Shown in pieces: positions 10,011-23,100 of a stretch of 64,000 bases of DNA. Numbering within the stretch: position 1 is the first letter of the stretch; the number at the start of each line of letters is the position of its first letter. Both the position numbers and the translations under genes were made by a program. The DNA comes from Klebsormidium nitens (taxonomy: Eukaryota > Streptophyta > Klebsormidiophyceae > Klebsormidiales > Klebsormidiaceae): positions 1 through 64,000 of the forward strand of contig DF237124.1 in the NCBI GenBank assembly GCA_000708835.1, in the 5' to 3' direction. The notes below the pieces were generated by a model. It was not told where the DNA came from. It was given only the letters and a program-made list of their open reading frames with translations, and did no database searches.

Positions 10011-13000
10011 CTAGTGTCTCCGTGGCAGTTTTCTGAGAAAAGCCGCCCTGGCTTTCGGGTCCGTTTTGAACGACCCAAGCACCTCTGTGGTGGCAGTGCT
10101 GCTCGCCACCTTTTCGATACCTCTCGACATCATGCACATATGGCTCGCTTCTACGACTACAATGACCCCCTCTGCATGCGTGCTCGAAGCAATGGCTTCC
10201 GCAATCTGCTTAGTCAGCCGTTCCTGTACCTGCAACCGTACAAGGGAAGAAACTGTCACGACTTGGACCCAAATGAAAGCGAGCTTGTACACTCCTTTTC
10301 AGGGGTCTTCACCTTCAATGACGAAAACTTTATGTCAAAATCGCGCACAAGAAAGCTACCTTGTCGTGCACGGAAGTTAATTGCTTACTTTTGTGGAACC
10401 GACTATCACAGAACAACACAAACTTGAATACAGAATTCAGCAAACAACCGCATTTGAAACCGAACCACTCACGAAGACACGGATTGAAAGCGGAGGCCGC
10501 ATCCTCACCTGCAACCGCTGACTGTACAGCGAAACAATGCGCTCCACCTGGCCCCTGTCCAGCCTCCCCGCGTTGCTTCCCCGCACATACCCAACGTGCG
10601 CTTTTCCCAAGAACGGCAGCAAATGGTGCTCGCACTGCGAAACTAGGGGCACGCTGATCTCTGTTACGAGCTCCGTGGCCCCACCCCCCAAACCGTTCCC
10701 TTGACCCCTCAGGATACCAACGCTCACCCCGTTACCAACTCGTTCCTGCATTCCAACACGCTCTTGCTCTCGGGACTGCGCATGCGAGCACCCGTTGGGT
10801 TCGTCCGGCCACCGCTCTGTCAGCACCCCGTCCACCATCTGCTGCGAGCCCCTTGTCGCCGACAGCAACCACCTCGCGTACCGCTCCGCCGTCATGCTGA
10901 CGTCATCTTGCGTCATGCCGACGTCGTCCCCGCCCTCTGCCGCATGCAAGAGCGTCTCCACGGCCGCGACCATCTGAGGCAGCGCCGCTTCCCGAGCGTC
11001 GCCCCCCTCCAGCGTCTCTGTGCCGCTTGCTGGCCGCCGATGCTGCCGTGCGCCCATCTCCGGATCCTGGTGCATGGCGCACGGCCGCTCCTCGTCCAAC
11101 TCGGCGATCTCGCTGAAGACCTCTCCGCTGGAGTCGCTATCAGCTTCTTCTAATCCCCAATCTACGAGAAACTCTCCGGGCCCTCCGGGCCTGCCAAAGG
11201 GACACAGCTCAGGGCTTGCTAAGAGCCCGTTTCTCTCTCGTTGGTATAAGATTCTTCCCTCCTCTGGCGGCGCCTCTAATCTGCTTTCTACCTCAGGATC
11301 TAAGCCGAGCATGGCCACAAACTCGTCCCAGAGCCCTTCTTGTGGGTCACAGAAGCAGCCGCTAGCTGCGGCCGCCACCGAGGGAACCCAGTCAGAGGTT
11401 GAAGCGCCGAGGGTGCAATCCGCCTCGCAAGCGTTGCGGATGTGCCAGGACTCGACCACGACCGCCACACCTACATGAAGCAGGGAACTAGCATTCAAAG
11501 AAAGACAATTGAGGCCTGCAAGGTGGACCTCGGCATGTCCCTTCCCTAAACCAGACTGAGGAGGTGGAAAGTGTACCTCATTTATTACAGGTTTGCATAG
11601 ATACGAGTTCTTCATATCCTGAGGCATACAAACGGCATGCAAACGCAACAACAATCAGAAGATTGGAAACAGCTGCTGATCACATGATCCATCAAAGCCT
11701 CCAGTAAGGGCCACCATCGCTCAGAGTTGTTGACTGCCGTTACGTCAAAGCTGACCAGCTCTCAGGTTCCTTCCTTCAGCCAAAATGGACTCTTAGGGGG
11801 CCACTTGAGGCAAGCATCGCCTGTCACAAGCACTACTTGCTCTGCCAACTTCATACTAATCAATGAGATCCTCCAGCAACGACGTTGTTTTGCTGAGGAA
11901 GTGGCCAGAATTTGCAGCTCCCCAGAGAAACCGTGACCCACCAAACTAGATTGAGACGACGGCAAGCAGCAGCCGCACCATCACGGCTCACATCCATACC
12001 AAAGGCGGAACCAGGATGGAACCCTGGTCTTGATCAGCATTCTTGGAGGAGCGCCTATGGCCTCAACTGCTGAGGAGGAGGGGGAGGTGACCGAAAACAG
12101 AAAACGCGACAGAAGTGCCGCACCTCGTGCCGCCAGCACGCTCGCCAGCCCATCTGCAATGTCCTGCGCCAGCCGTTGAGGGGTTTGCAGGCGGCGCGAG
12201 AAGACCTCGGCCAGCCTTGCCAGCTTGGACAGACCCACCACGCACTCTGCCCCGGGAACATAGGCGATGTGGCAGCGGCAGCGGAAGGGAAGCAGACAGG
12301 CGCGGCAGTGCGAGAAGGTGTCCACGTCACGCACGACCACGGTGCCCCCGCCCGAGCTCCCTGGCAGGGCAAACAGGGCGGTGCCGACTGCGTCCCGGAC
12401 GCTCTCCCGATAGCCTGCATGATAAGCGATCGGCACTCAATTGACCAGGCTGATCGGCAACTGGTAGCAATCCCAGTCCGTTTTCCAGCATGCGGTTCGG
12501 CTAACCAAGCGGGGCAGTGCAGCTAGTAAAGCGAGGAAGCCAGCTTGTGGCAAAGTGAACATGTAAACAGACAGGCAATGATTCGAAGTGCTACAACTGT
12601 CAGGCATGGAGAAGATCACAAGCGCCATCAGAAGGGGACGGTGATCGCTGAACCACTCAGCAAAACTCTGAGGGGCTCTTTCGCTACATCAACCGCAACT
12701 GTGCTTGTGTTTCTTAACCCATCAATCGGACAAAAAGCCCTATAAGCAACAGCAGACTATACAACTATACTAACCCTAACTTGCAACTCCATCACTGCTT
12801 CAAATGACAATGCTGAGGTTAAGAGGTGCAACCTCTCCTGCCGCTGCAAACCTCACGCGCGTTACAAATCTCAATTGCAGATTGTAAATACACTAGCAAA
12901 CCCTCCCTCCTTACCTTTGGTTGCGAACCTGAGCGCCTTTGCCACTCGCAAGGGGGTCCTGATCAGGCCGTCCCGCCCCAGATCCTCCCCCAGCCCTTGC

Positions 13001-13479
13001 AGCAGCACTCTGACGGCTCCCGCCATCCTCGCCAGCGTGGCGTCATCTGAAGGGGCGTCCATCTCCGGATCTTCCAGCTCTGCCTCATGTGCACACCCAC
13101 TTCCGCAGCTGGTTCTTTCTTGGCCACTGTGAGCCGCACCGTTGCCGACACAGTTTGCAGGGCTGAACACCCCTTTCTGCACCTGCACCTTAACCGGCTT
13201 GCTCAGTGTGCCTTCCCTTTTCTTATCATTAACCTCTCCGTTTGTCCGAAGGTGACCATTCCCCTGCATCACCTCGAGATTGATCCTCCCCATGTTGCTG
13301 TGACCGCCAACTTTTCTGGTTTTTGACGAGGGCCCTAGATCACGCTCCTCCTCCCAGATCTCGTCTTGCTCCTTCCGGTTCTTCTGATATCTGCAGGCAG
13401 AGCCGCCCCACCCACTCTGCCAGCACAAGTTCAGGTCCTGCTCCTGTGCAAAAATAATCATGGCGGTAGCTGCGGCCAT
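10011..13479 (-). CDS. GCH1: GTP cyclohydrolase I, plant two-domain form
   Basis: The enzyme converts GTP to dihydroneopterin triphosphate, the first step of folate pterin synthesis, in the cytosol. Four exons chain in phase: 13479-12915, 12414-12124, 11470-10509 and 10229-10011, giving 678 residues. Domain 1 (from about residue 140) has [20 protein letters not shown], then a degenerate zinc site HCRACLLPF, then [11 protein letters not shown]. Domain 2 carries the metal site [16 protein letters not shown], then [19 protein letters not shown] and [10 protein letters not shown]. Each plant domain lacks part of the active site and both are needed, which fits this layout. The protein is about 200 residues longer than typical plant enzymes. 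The extra length lies in a charged N-terminal extension of about 135 residues, an acidic interdomain linker, and a Gly-rich insert before domain 2's CEHH motif. Confidence 0.93.
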
Positions 13480-14233
13480 GCTCAGTTGACACCCCTAAAG
13501 AGAACGCCGCTGTCCACCATGAAGATTTCCTAGTAACAGATGCTCAAGGGCGTCTCTTTACGAGGAAGGCCGTTACCTACACAACTGGAAGAAGCCCATG
13601 AAATCGAATCATTGAGGGCGTTCCAGACTGAGGAGGGGAACCCAGAACTTGAAGATGGCTGAGTGGCTGCATGTGGCGTGTGTGGACCAATTTTACTGGT
13701 CATTTGATAAATCGTATTCGTGGATAAATGCAGAGACTCTAGGAGCCTGCAATATAAGGGGTTAGCGCTCCAAGTGATCATGTTACGTGACCCTGGAACC
13801 CCTTGGCAGTGGGCCCTTGCATGCAAACCCTCGTGGTCTTGGGCCTGGGTTTAAGTTTCTTGATTTGGCCCTAATATGTTCGACTGAATATGTAGCCAAG
13901 TCCCCTCCTTATGAACCGAACTAGAATGGTCCAACTTCATAAACCCGGCCTGGGACTCCAGTCCACTATTTCAAGTTTACCACTGCTGAAAGGGCGGCCG
14001 CGGCGATGCAGGCGACGTGCGCATGCTGTAACAAGGGTTTAAGGTTTTAGGGTCGTGAGAAACTTTAAATTCCTTGTTGATCTCTACGTCTATAGGCTTA
14101 GCTCCCATTCACAGACGCCCCATTCCAACAGCAGTGCTCTGCTGAACATCAGTGTCGGATGTTGCAAAAGCCAAAGGCATTAGGGAGGTGCACTGACTGT
14201 CGGCTGCATGTGTCGCGTTACTGAGCCTGCCTA
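13480..14233. promoter_or_regulatory. Divergent intergenic region between GCH1 and TDP2
   Basis: The two genes start away from each other, 754 bp apart. The region near 14032-14052 contains an interrupted telo-box-like motif (GGGTTTAAGGTTTTAGGG). Such motifs are common in plant housekeeping promoters, but the match is imperfect. No coding signal was seen. Confidence 0.4.
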
Positions 14234-17200
14234 ATGAACGGCTGTCAAAGCCTTCGCAGCCTCCATAGCCTCACAAGTTTGGGCAAAGCCCATTTCAGTT
14301 TGCGAGATGCGGACCGGCCACCAGCACGCCGGGCGCTTCATCCGTCACTTTTAAAGAAGCCCATTGGTACTCTGGCATTGCCGCTGTTGAAAAGGTCAAA
14401 TTACCCTCCTGCAGTGAGTGCACTTGGCGCCCCATCCGGAGGCTTTGTTCAAACGGTCAATTGTCCAAGGACGATGTCAGATACTGGGACATGGACCTGC
14501 GGCACCTGCACTTTCGACAATCTCTCACATACCCCGCGGTGTGCAGTGTGCGACTCAGAACGAGCGTCTGACAATGTGGGGCATAGTGGTCAGAGCAGCG
14601 GTGCGCAGCATGTGGCAGAGTCTGGACAGAGCGAGTGGGGATGCAGACAGTGTACGTTTATGAATCCTGATGGAGCTGCAAGGTGCACAGTGTGCAACTA
14701 CGCGAGAGAAAAGACGAGGGTGGTGGACAAGGGGCAAGAGTCAGAGGGGGAGAGAAAGCGGAAGCGGGAGACAACCGAAATGAATGGTGGCAGCCTGAGT
14801 TCTAAGGACGCCGGGGAAAGCGGAACAAAGGCTGGCGACGGGAAGCGCAGCGGACATGGTGATGGAAACAGGACGGTCATTGATTTGGAAGATAACGAGA
14901 GCCCCCAGCGCAAGTCCAACCAGAAAGGAAACGAGGGAGGTGCTCAGTTGGATGAGATAGCAGGTGCTGGGGGAAGTGGACCGGGGCCCACTGGGGCGTC
15001 GCTTTTGCACCAGCTCCATCGGGAGCGGCTAGCAAGGCTAGCGGCAAAACAGAAGGGCGGCGCATCTGGGGATGCTTCCACCTCGAATCCTGGACCTAGT
15101 GGTGCCAAAACGGGGCACTTTTCGCAGAAAGAGAAGCTCGGAGGAAATGCGGTGGGGGGAGGGGTAAGGGAGCGCGCCGGAAGCAGTACTTTCAGCCGGC
15201 CCGACCTGGAGCCAACACAAACAAGCGCGTCTACAAGAAACTTTGCCAGCACCTCGGGAGGGTCCGGCCCGGCCCCCTCCGCCAAAGCTTCCGGATCAGC
15301 AGTGTCCTCTCAGAGTGCGGCTTCCTTCGACCCACTCGTCATCTTGAGCTACAACGTGTGGTTCAACGAGTCGGTCCAGCTGCAGCAGAGAATGGCAGCT
15401 GTAGGGGCTATTATTGAGGAGCACTCGCCGGACGTGATCTTCTTCCAGGAGGTGACGCCGAACATCTACTCGATCTTCCGGCAGGCGCGGTGGTGGGCGC
15501 GGGGGCGCTACAAGTGCTCCCTGACGCCGGCAGAGATCGATCGTCAGTACTTCGCGATGATGGTAAGCAGGGAGTTGGTTTGGAGACAGGAAAGCCTTCT
15601 GACTACTGGTTTTGACTCTGTTGTTACTGCTGCGAACTCTGGTTGGGAAGGATAATGTCAACCAATGAAGGCTCGATCTTCCTGTGCAGTACATATGGCT
15701 GAAGTTGGCCATGCGTTCCGGTGATGACAGCTGGCTAGGGAGTTTGTTCTTTGAGATCGTCGTATTCAGTGATGAGGAAAAGCTTGCTTCGAAGCGGAGG
15801 TGCTTGCCCCCAGAAGGGTTACTTCAATGACGGATCGAAATACGCCTTCACTTGTAAGGTCTGTGGTCCTCTACTTACATTCTCTAATAGTTCATCCAAT
15901 CCGTAGCTACTCTGTCATCGAATGTGTTGTTAAGCTGTTTGAAATGCTCCTGGAATGTGCCGGCTTTTGATATTCGACTTTTGAGACGAGAAAGGGCGCA
16001 GTTGGGCTTCGAGCTCAAGGCGCAGCGTTGAATGGCCGAGAATTCGCTGTTTAGATTAGCGCCTGAACATGCCCGCCTCCTAAACGAGACCTTGTGATGA
16101 TGCAGGTGACACGGGTCCCTGTGAAGGCATTCCGCCATGAGCCGTTTCGCAACTCGGTGATGGGCCGGGACCTGGTGACGGCCAAAGCGGATATGGGCGA
16201 TGACCTGGAGCTTACGCTGGCCACCACTCACCTCGAAAGCCCCACCGGCAGGGACCAGATGTTCTCTGAGCCTCGAGTTGCCCAGGTGCGCATCTTATGT
16301 TTAGGTCATATCGTGTTTTTGGCCTTTCATAACTTTCCGAGTTCATGTCTTTTGGCCTCCCAAGTCGTCTTCCAGGCCGCAAATCGATTCATGCAGGTTC
16401 TTATTGTGATTTAAGAAACTCCGAAAAAAAGCTTCGCTTGGGTAGGCGAACGAATTTGCGGACCACAAATTTCTGGAGCATGATCTAGATGCAGAGGCCG
16501 CGCTTCTCTGTCCATCCTGATCTCCAACTTTCGAGGTTCAGAACCAGCAAGAACGCCGAAGTGCCCCGTTGACACCCAGAATTCTGACCAACGAGAAGCT
16601 TTGCAAAGGAGCTCGGCGATCTCTTAGCACTTCTCCCAAGTCTCTGGTGACTGGCGTGCGCGCCATTGCAAGCCTTTGGGTTTCTGATCGTTTCCCGCTG
16701 GAACGCAGACCACTCACAACGAAAAGCTTCCCTTCTATCGGCAGACGCTCGTCGTGCTGACGTGCCTGTTGCGGAGTGAAACTTCAGAGTCCTTGTGTTT
16801 CGACAACCAAAAGACTGCTTCCGCAGGCCCGCCACCCTGGCGCGAGACTTGACGCGGCTGATTCTTGAGCGAGACGTTGAACTAGGCGAGATGAAGTCCA
16901 AGGATCAACAGCACCTGCAAGCTGGATTGACAAGCAACCCTTCCATTTTTCAGGCGCGCACTGCCCTGAGTCGGCTGTCCCCTGAGCGGAACGTCATCTT
17001 TGGCGGGGACATGAACTGGAACGACCAGCGAGACGGCCCGGTGCCCCTACCCGACTGCTGGATCGACCCCTGGCTCGAGCTGCACCGGGGACAGGTCGGT
17101 TGGGTTCCTTCACTGCTTTTCGTCCAAGACGCTCTTTTCACTTCCTCAGTTTCGAAGCGAGTCGTAGTTTACAAGTGCTTGAATGCAGTGATGCAGGGAT

Positions 17201-17916
17201 TGTTTCTCTTTGCCGTGCGAACTTTTGGCCCTTACGATCGTTACGGTGATTCTGCCCGGTTTCTCCTGCTCCCTTGCTTCCAACATGGAAGCTCTGCAGC
17301 CTTTTCTGTAGAAGACTTCGGTCGACTGCTCGCTTCAATAGAGAACCTCTCGCCGTTCCGATCCCTCGGCTTTGGTGCTGGACCACCAGCAGTGTCCAAT
17401 TCCACCCCCCGGTTTGAAGCTGACATTGTTCACCATGAACAAGCCCGCAGAATCAAGTCTGCGGCATTTTCAGCCGTGTGGTGACCTCATTGCTCAAGCC
17501 ACTTGCAATAAACTTACGGCAGCGTCCCCGATTTTCCTCCTCTAAGCGGAGCAATCCTTGGCGATCTCAGTTTTAGTCAGCCAGTCAATATCTATGCCGC
17601 CAACCTCGCCGGGGCAGTCCACAAACTCATTTCAATTCTGTCTGAACCGGCCATCGTTTGTCCGCAGCCCGGCTATACGTACGACAGCGTCCTGAACCAG
17701 ATGCTGTTGGGCACGCTCAAGGGCCGGCTGGACCGCTTCTTCTGCCGGCTGACCGACTTCAGCGTGCGCTCCATCGAGATGGTTGGCCGGGAGCCCCTCC
17801 CGGGCGTGACCTACGAGAAGCCGGGCTGGGGCCGCAACCCCAAGAGCAAAACGCTGCCCGTACTCCCGAGCGACCACTTTGGGCTGCTGCTGAAAGTCGC
17901 TAGAAAAGGGCGGTGA
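14234..17916 (+). CDS. TDP2: Tyrosyl-DNA phosphodiesterase 2 with two RanBP2 zinc fingers
   Basis: TDP2 removes 5'-phosphotyrosyl adducts left by stalled topoisomerase II. Exons are 14234-15562, 16106-16285, 16954-17094 and 17668-17916, all phase 0, giving 632 residues. Two RanBP2-type fingers lie at about residues 87-107 (WTCGTC...CAVC) and 135-155 (WGCRQC...CTVC). A low-complexity linker of about 210 residues follows, rich in Gly, Ser and charge. The exonuclease-endonuclease-phosphatase fold begins near residue 366. It shows LSYNVWFNE, the catalytic acid in FFQEVTPNIYS, then FRNSVMGRDL, TTHLESPTGRDQMFSEPR, GGDMNWNDQRDGP and the terminal LPVLPSDHFGLLL. All motifs needed for Mg-dependent catalysis are present. 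Two starts are possible: 14234, or the Met at 14474 six residues before the first finger. The extra 80 residues are rich in Ser, Arg and Leu and resemble an organellar targeting peptide. Confidence 0.92.
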
Positions 17917-20140
17917 CGGGATGGGGCAACCGGCCCACGGCCAAACTGCGGGGGAGGAAGGAACGGCGAGATTAATCCGGGGGCCCCATCCAAAGCGACT
18001 GAAACGGAGGGTGCCTACAGTGGCGCTAAATGGGGCCATGTATAGGAGAATAGCGTTCCAGTTTACCGCATCATGCATCGAAGCGGGCTTCCGAAAACTT
18101 CTCTCATCTAACTTAATTACTTCAATATGCAGGATCTGGCGGACAATCTCTGGCATTCGAGCTTCCTTCTTGTAAAACCTCTGGCCCATTGGAGTTCGCT
18201 TTTTGTAGAACTGGAAACGCGTCGCTTGCTACCGCATGTGTGACACTCTTCTTTGACAGCCTGGATAAAGCAACCGTCAACTGCAAAGCATATGCACTCT
18301 TGAACCTATGTAACTAATTCATTTTCAAGCGAATCGCGATCTGCGGGGTGCAACAACAAAAGATAAACCGTATCGTTCATTATGCTGGCATCAGATACAT
18401 GATGCTAGAATCCAGCGTCACGGCATACCATGGCCGGTTGCCATGACTCAGGCCCGTCTGCGGCCGGATGAAATCACTGGAGACATCACTCATTCCGGCT
18501 TCCTATGGTGTTACCTCCTTGCACTTTATTCAATATATTTAAACGTCGCGCCACATTTTCGATCAATCACTGCATGTCGCGATGGGTATCCTACTCATTG
18601 CAAATTAAGCCGGCAGAACCATTAGGAGTATCATGGGCTGCAAGTGACAGCTCACTGGAACATTTTCGAGACGTATGCTCAATATAGCTATCTACTCATT
18701 GAAGGGACATCACCGACTTCGATCCAATGCACTAGCTTGTATAAGATCGTACGTTAGAAGCCTGTCAGCGGGACTCGAAGTCATTTCAGATTCGTTGGCA
18801 GCACCATAATGACGTGTACTCCTTCGTCTGTTTTCAAAAGCATTGGACACTACAGCAGATTAATCGAGCCTTTGCAGTCTTGGAGATTGAAGGTGCTGAG
18901 ATGGGGCTGCATCTTCTGCTTAGAATTTCTGACGATTCTACAGCTTGTCCCGCGACGACTACTTCGTTGTGACTACGATACTCTGAAGAGCCCTAGCTGG
19001 ACTGCTTTGGCTTCCCCCTTCTGCTACAAGTGACGATCGCGATCCAAACCTTAGACCGGAATCGACCCGGGCTATCCCGCCCCGTCTCCTCATCGTCGCT
19101 TCCAGCTTCGACAGTGGAGGCTGCCCCAGGCAGCACCGGATGCCAGAATCTTCCACCAGAATGATTATGTGGCATCTTTGCTTCCATCAACGACATTCGG
19201 TGCAAGAGCGTCTGCGCGGTGTGCACCTAGGTCCTAGCCTACACGGTGAAGATGCTCAATGAGCTGCAATCCGCTTCCGCGCCGACCGGAAAACTGCTCT
19301 CCTAATCCTCGGTCCAAGTACGAAGGACCCGAAACGCATGTTCCGGCTGAAAGCTGCACGTCCAGATCCCAGCCCTACTGGTCTGGAGGAGCAGAAGAGC
19401 TTTCACGCTTTCAGTTGACGCAGAATTGAGAAGGAAGCGCCAAGCAGAGCTGGTTGAATTGCAAAGCCCTGGGCCGCCATCCGCATCCTGTCCGCATCCG
19501 TTTTGCAGAGTTTAAAGTCTCAGGAGTTGATGCATGCTGAACCCTGATCTTATGCGAACCACCGCTGGCTGATTATCTTCGTAGCTTCTTCATACAAGCA
19601 TACGAAAGATTGTTTTAAGTCACGTTTTGATCTACCACTAGTGAAGGCGCACAAGCTTCTTGTGTCAAGGTTCTCAAGAGGACAGGTGCGCAAGTCTCAC
19701 GCTTGACAAATTAGCAGCAGGCACTGCAATCTACTTTGGGTTGAAAATCTGGATTTCAAGGCGAAGAGTAAGCAAATTGGGATAGCGAAGGAGGGTTGAT
19801 GATGTCAGCCATCGTTTTGGAAACCCATAAGTGCTCCATGCACTTCAACCCGAATGCAGACTGCTGGAAAGGTCTTAGCACAGCGGACTCCTGAAACGAA
19901 CTGGAGTCCTAGCTGAAATTCGAACTCTTGGTGGCATGTTAAGTGGACCTGGCACCTTGAAGGGAAAACGAACGTGAATCTGCAAAGATTGAGTGCTTCT
20001 TTTTGTGGATCTTCGATAACGTTTTTTTCTGAGATTGGAGTCGTTCTTGTAAACCTTTGTTAATCTTCCTGTTTGGGGGGTCCCCTGACGCTGGATTTCC
20101 TACTTTCCCAGGGACATTGCGCAGCATGGCCTTTAGCAGA
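17917..20140. other. Intergenic, about 2.2 kb, nothing recognised
   Basis: There are short open frames only, with no domain or splice-supported exon. It probably contains the 3' untranslated region of TDP2 and the promoter of the coiled-coil gene downstream. Confidence 0.45.
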
Positions 20141-20164
20141 AGTTCCCGCTTTGCAAAAGGTAAT

Positions 20165-23100
20165 GAGGAGTCTCACTACAGAAGACAAGGTAAGTTGCAC
20201 TTCATTTGGATTCAGCACATGCTCAGTCTGTTACCTACTAGGTTTGGGAAAAGAGAAGGTACCAGCTTGTCTCGCCTGATTTACTTATAGGTTTTGAAGC
20301 AGGAAGACGGGCTTGAACACTGTGCATCTCGAAGTTTTTGTCAGATCATGTACATTGGAAGATCTGGAATATTTCGAAGCTGTCCACATGTCTTCTTCTG
20401 CAGAGAGGGATTTCGAGACCCTTTCAGTTTGATTGGTGGGATTGCTGCACCTCATTTTGAAACTAATGGAACTAGAAGATATGCAGGGATCCACGCTAGA
20501 TCCGCAACCTGAGGTCCTCGCTCACACAAGGATCACCGCCCGACCCTACGTGAACCCTTGCTGATTTAAACTCTCAACCACCAATCACGATCTGATTGCT
20601 TCTTAGAGAACCACCTTCTATACATGCACTAACTCGGATTAAGATTGAAGAGAAGCTCTCAGAGGCTGGATCGTCGTCAGGTCCTGCAACGAAGTCGTGA
20701 TGCCAGGATCCACAATTTCAAATAAACAGCTATCCAATCAGGAAGTATGCTTAAAGGTCAACAGAGTCTTCTCTTTTTCAGGATGATTGATTTTCATGTG
20801 ACCTTTTCCGTTTGCTTTTAGACCTTCGCATGTACCAAGATTACTATCAACGCAAAGCCTGTCTTCCTGGCAATCTGTACAGCAGCTCTGGATTTTGCAA
20901 TCACCGCTAAGCTTGCAGGACCATTTTGTCTCCAATCAGATATACCTGAAATGTATTTTCATTTCCTCTTGCAGGCGTTATCTCCTCCGCGCGAGCCGCG
21001 GTCCCCAACGCGCGGCACTCTCTCACCGAAGCGCGCTGCCAGCGGCGCCATCGGTCGCTCCAAGACTGAGAGCGCGCCCTCGTCAAAGACTCCGGCGAAG
21101 GGGGCTTTGTCACCACCACCAAAGGAGATGGCAAGCCGCGGCCATAGAGAGCTGACGTCTCCTCCAAAGGTGGCTCTCTCATCTCAGGCGGACACCAAGG
21201 AGGCAGAAGAAACGGAGGTGCTAACCCTCCAATCTCAGGTAGGCGGTTGCTCAAGCGAACCTGTTTTGTTCCGCTGGGAGTCTCCTTTCAAGCGGTTCTG
21301 AGAAGACGCCGGTGTCTAACGCCTGCACCTTTTGGAATTTGCTTGCATATACGGAGAAATCAAGGATTTTCTACAAATGTGTAAGTCACGCTTTTGAGGG
21401 GTCATAGAGAAGTGATTCCGCTTTGAACGTGGCTACTTAATACATAGAAGTTTCAGATCTTCCGTTAATATCTGCAAAACGGAGAAAACAACCTGCACCC
21501 TAGCAGGGAATGCACCCAGTTGGGTCCTCGAAGTAGCTGCGTACCGTTCAATGACCAAGATGTTACACTTAGAGGCGGCTTGATAGACCCAACCAAATGC
21601 AGCTCCCGTGAGAAACAGGGATATCGAGATTGTCAACCCCACTCTGTTCTACTTGCCAAACAATACCCAAAACAGACCAAGAGTACGAACATACTGCCAA
21701 ACCCGTAGTCTGCTATTTTCGGGTTTGTCGTTGACCCAAGTGCAAGCAGTTCTGAGTTCAATTCTTACTTCAGCGTCTTTCCAGTATTCCAGAACTTTTC
21801 CGGCTTTCCAGTCATTCAACTTACGACTCATCGCAACCGCTTGCAGGCTCTGAATTCGTCGTCATCGAAGCGCACTCCGGCGGGCGGCTCCGCGGCCGCC
21901 GTCCAGAAGGTCCACGTGGCAGAGGCAGAGCTCCCACAGCTGAAGGCGACGCCCAGCTGGCCTGGACCAAATCCCCTCTACGGACTGGCCCGATCGGACA
22001 CGCCGGAGACACAGGCAGGTGGCCTTTAAGATCTTTTAAGTCTGATTTGCTCGAAACCATCGAGTCGACGACGGATTTGATTGCTCGACGCATTCATTGT
22101 CATCTCGTTGCTCGATATGAATGTTTAACAGGAGATTAGAAGAATGATACACGTACAAATACTCAGACAGAGTCGTAAGGTGGTACAGGAAAGGCTCGCT
22201 TTTCAAGTTCGTCCGTAAAGAAGAAGGGATTTTGTCGAACATGTTCATCGAGGCTTGAGTGTTTCAAAGAGTTGTTCTTGAAAGCATGGAAATGAAACAT
22301 TGATATTGCTTCCTCAAGCAATTGTAAGTGTCGAACCTGGAAGAGAAAGCAGCTTGAGGCTTGGGGGAGAAACACTGCTCTTAATCCTTCGGATGGTTTA
22401 GAATTACTACTGTAGTCTGAACTTAGCACCTTTGTGAAGAAAAAAGACTGAAGGAGATTTCTTCTTTGAGATCCTCGATTCTTGCCTCGACTGACCTTCC
22501 GCATGTCTGTACCCTCTGCACGGTCGACCAAACCAAAGGAACTTCAGATGCCGCGAATATTTTCTTGCACCTTTTTTCGCGGAAGAGTTTGTGGCATCAA
22601 GGCTCAGACTCTATTTTGACCAGCAATATGTTCTTCATTCCATAGTTGGCCTTCCACAGAATCAAGCAGTCTCGAAGATGCAAGCAGAGTTTGACAGACT
22701 TACTTCCTCCCACAGGTCGACGCCTCCCGAATCCGGAAGACGGCGGAGAAAGGTGGACTGAAGGACCCTTCGAAAAGGCTGCACGTGGCGCCCCCCATCT
22801 CTGTGGGCACATACGTCGGCCAGAACAAGGCAGAGGCCAAGACGCCCGAGCACCCAAGGAGGAACAGTCTGGACCCTGACATGCGCCCCCCTCTGTCCGA
22901 GTCGCCGGACTTCCAGGCAAGCAAAAGAGTTGGGACAAAACCAAGTGGCCCTGAAATGGATGTTCCTGTGACCTCGCTCGGACGCTTCGCAGAGGACGCT
23001 AGCTTTGACAAAAGCTTTCAGGAAGCGTCCAGGGAATTGCTTACTTGACTCAAGCACTGGTTCACTGCATCTTCCGACGAGCAGTCCCAAGGTTCGGAAG

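Noticed and set aside
10701-11478. Plus-strand open frames opposite the GTP cyclohydrolase exon 3
   Set aside because: Composition mirrors the GC-rich coding exon on the other strand; no domain or splice support.
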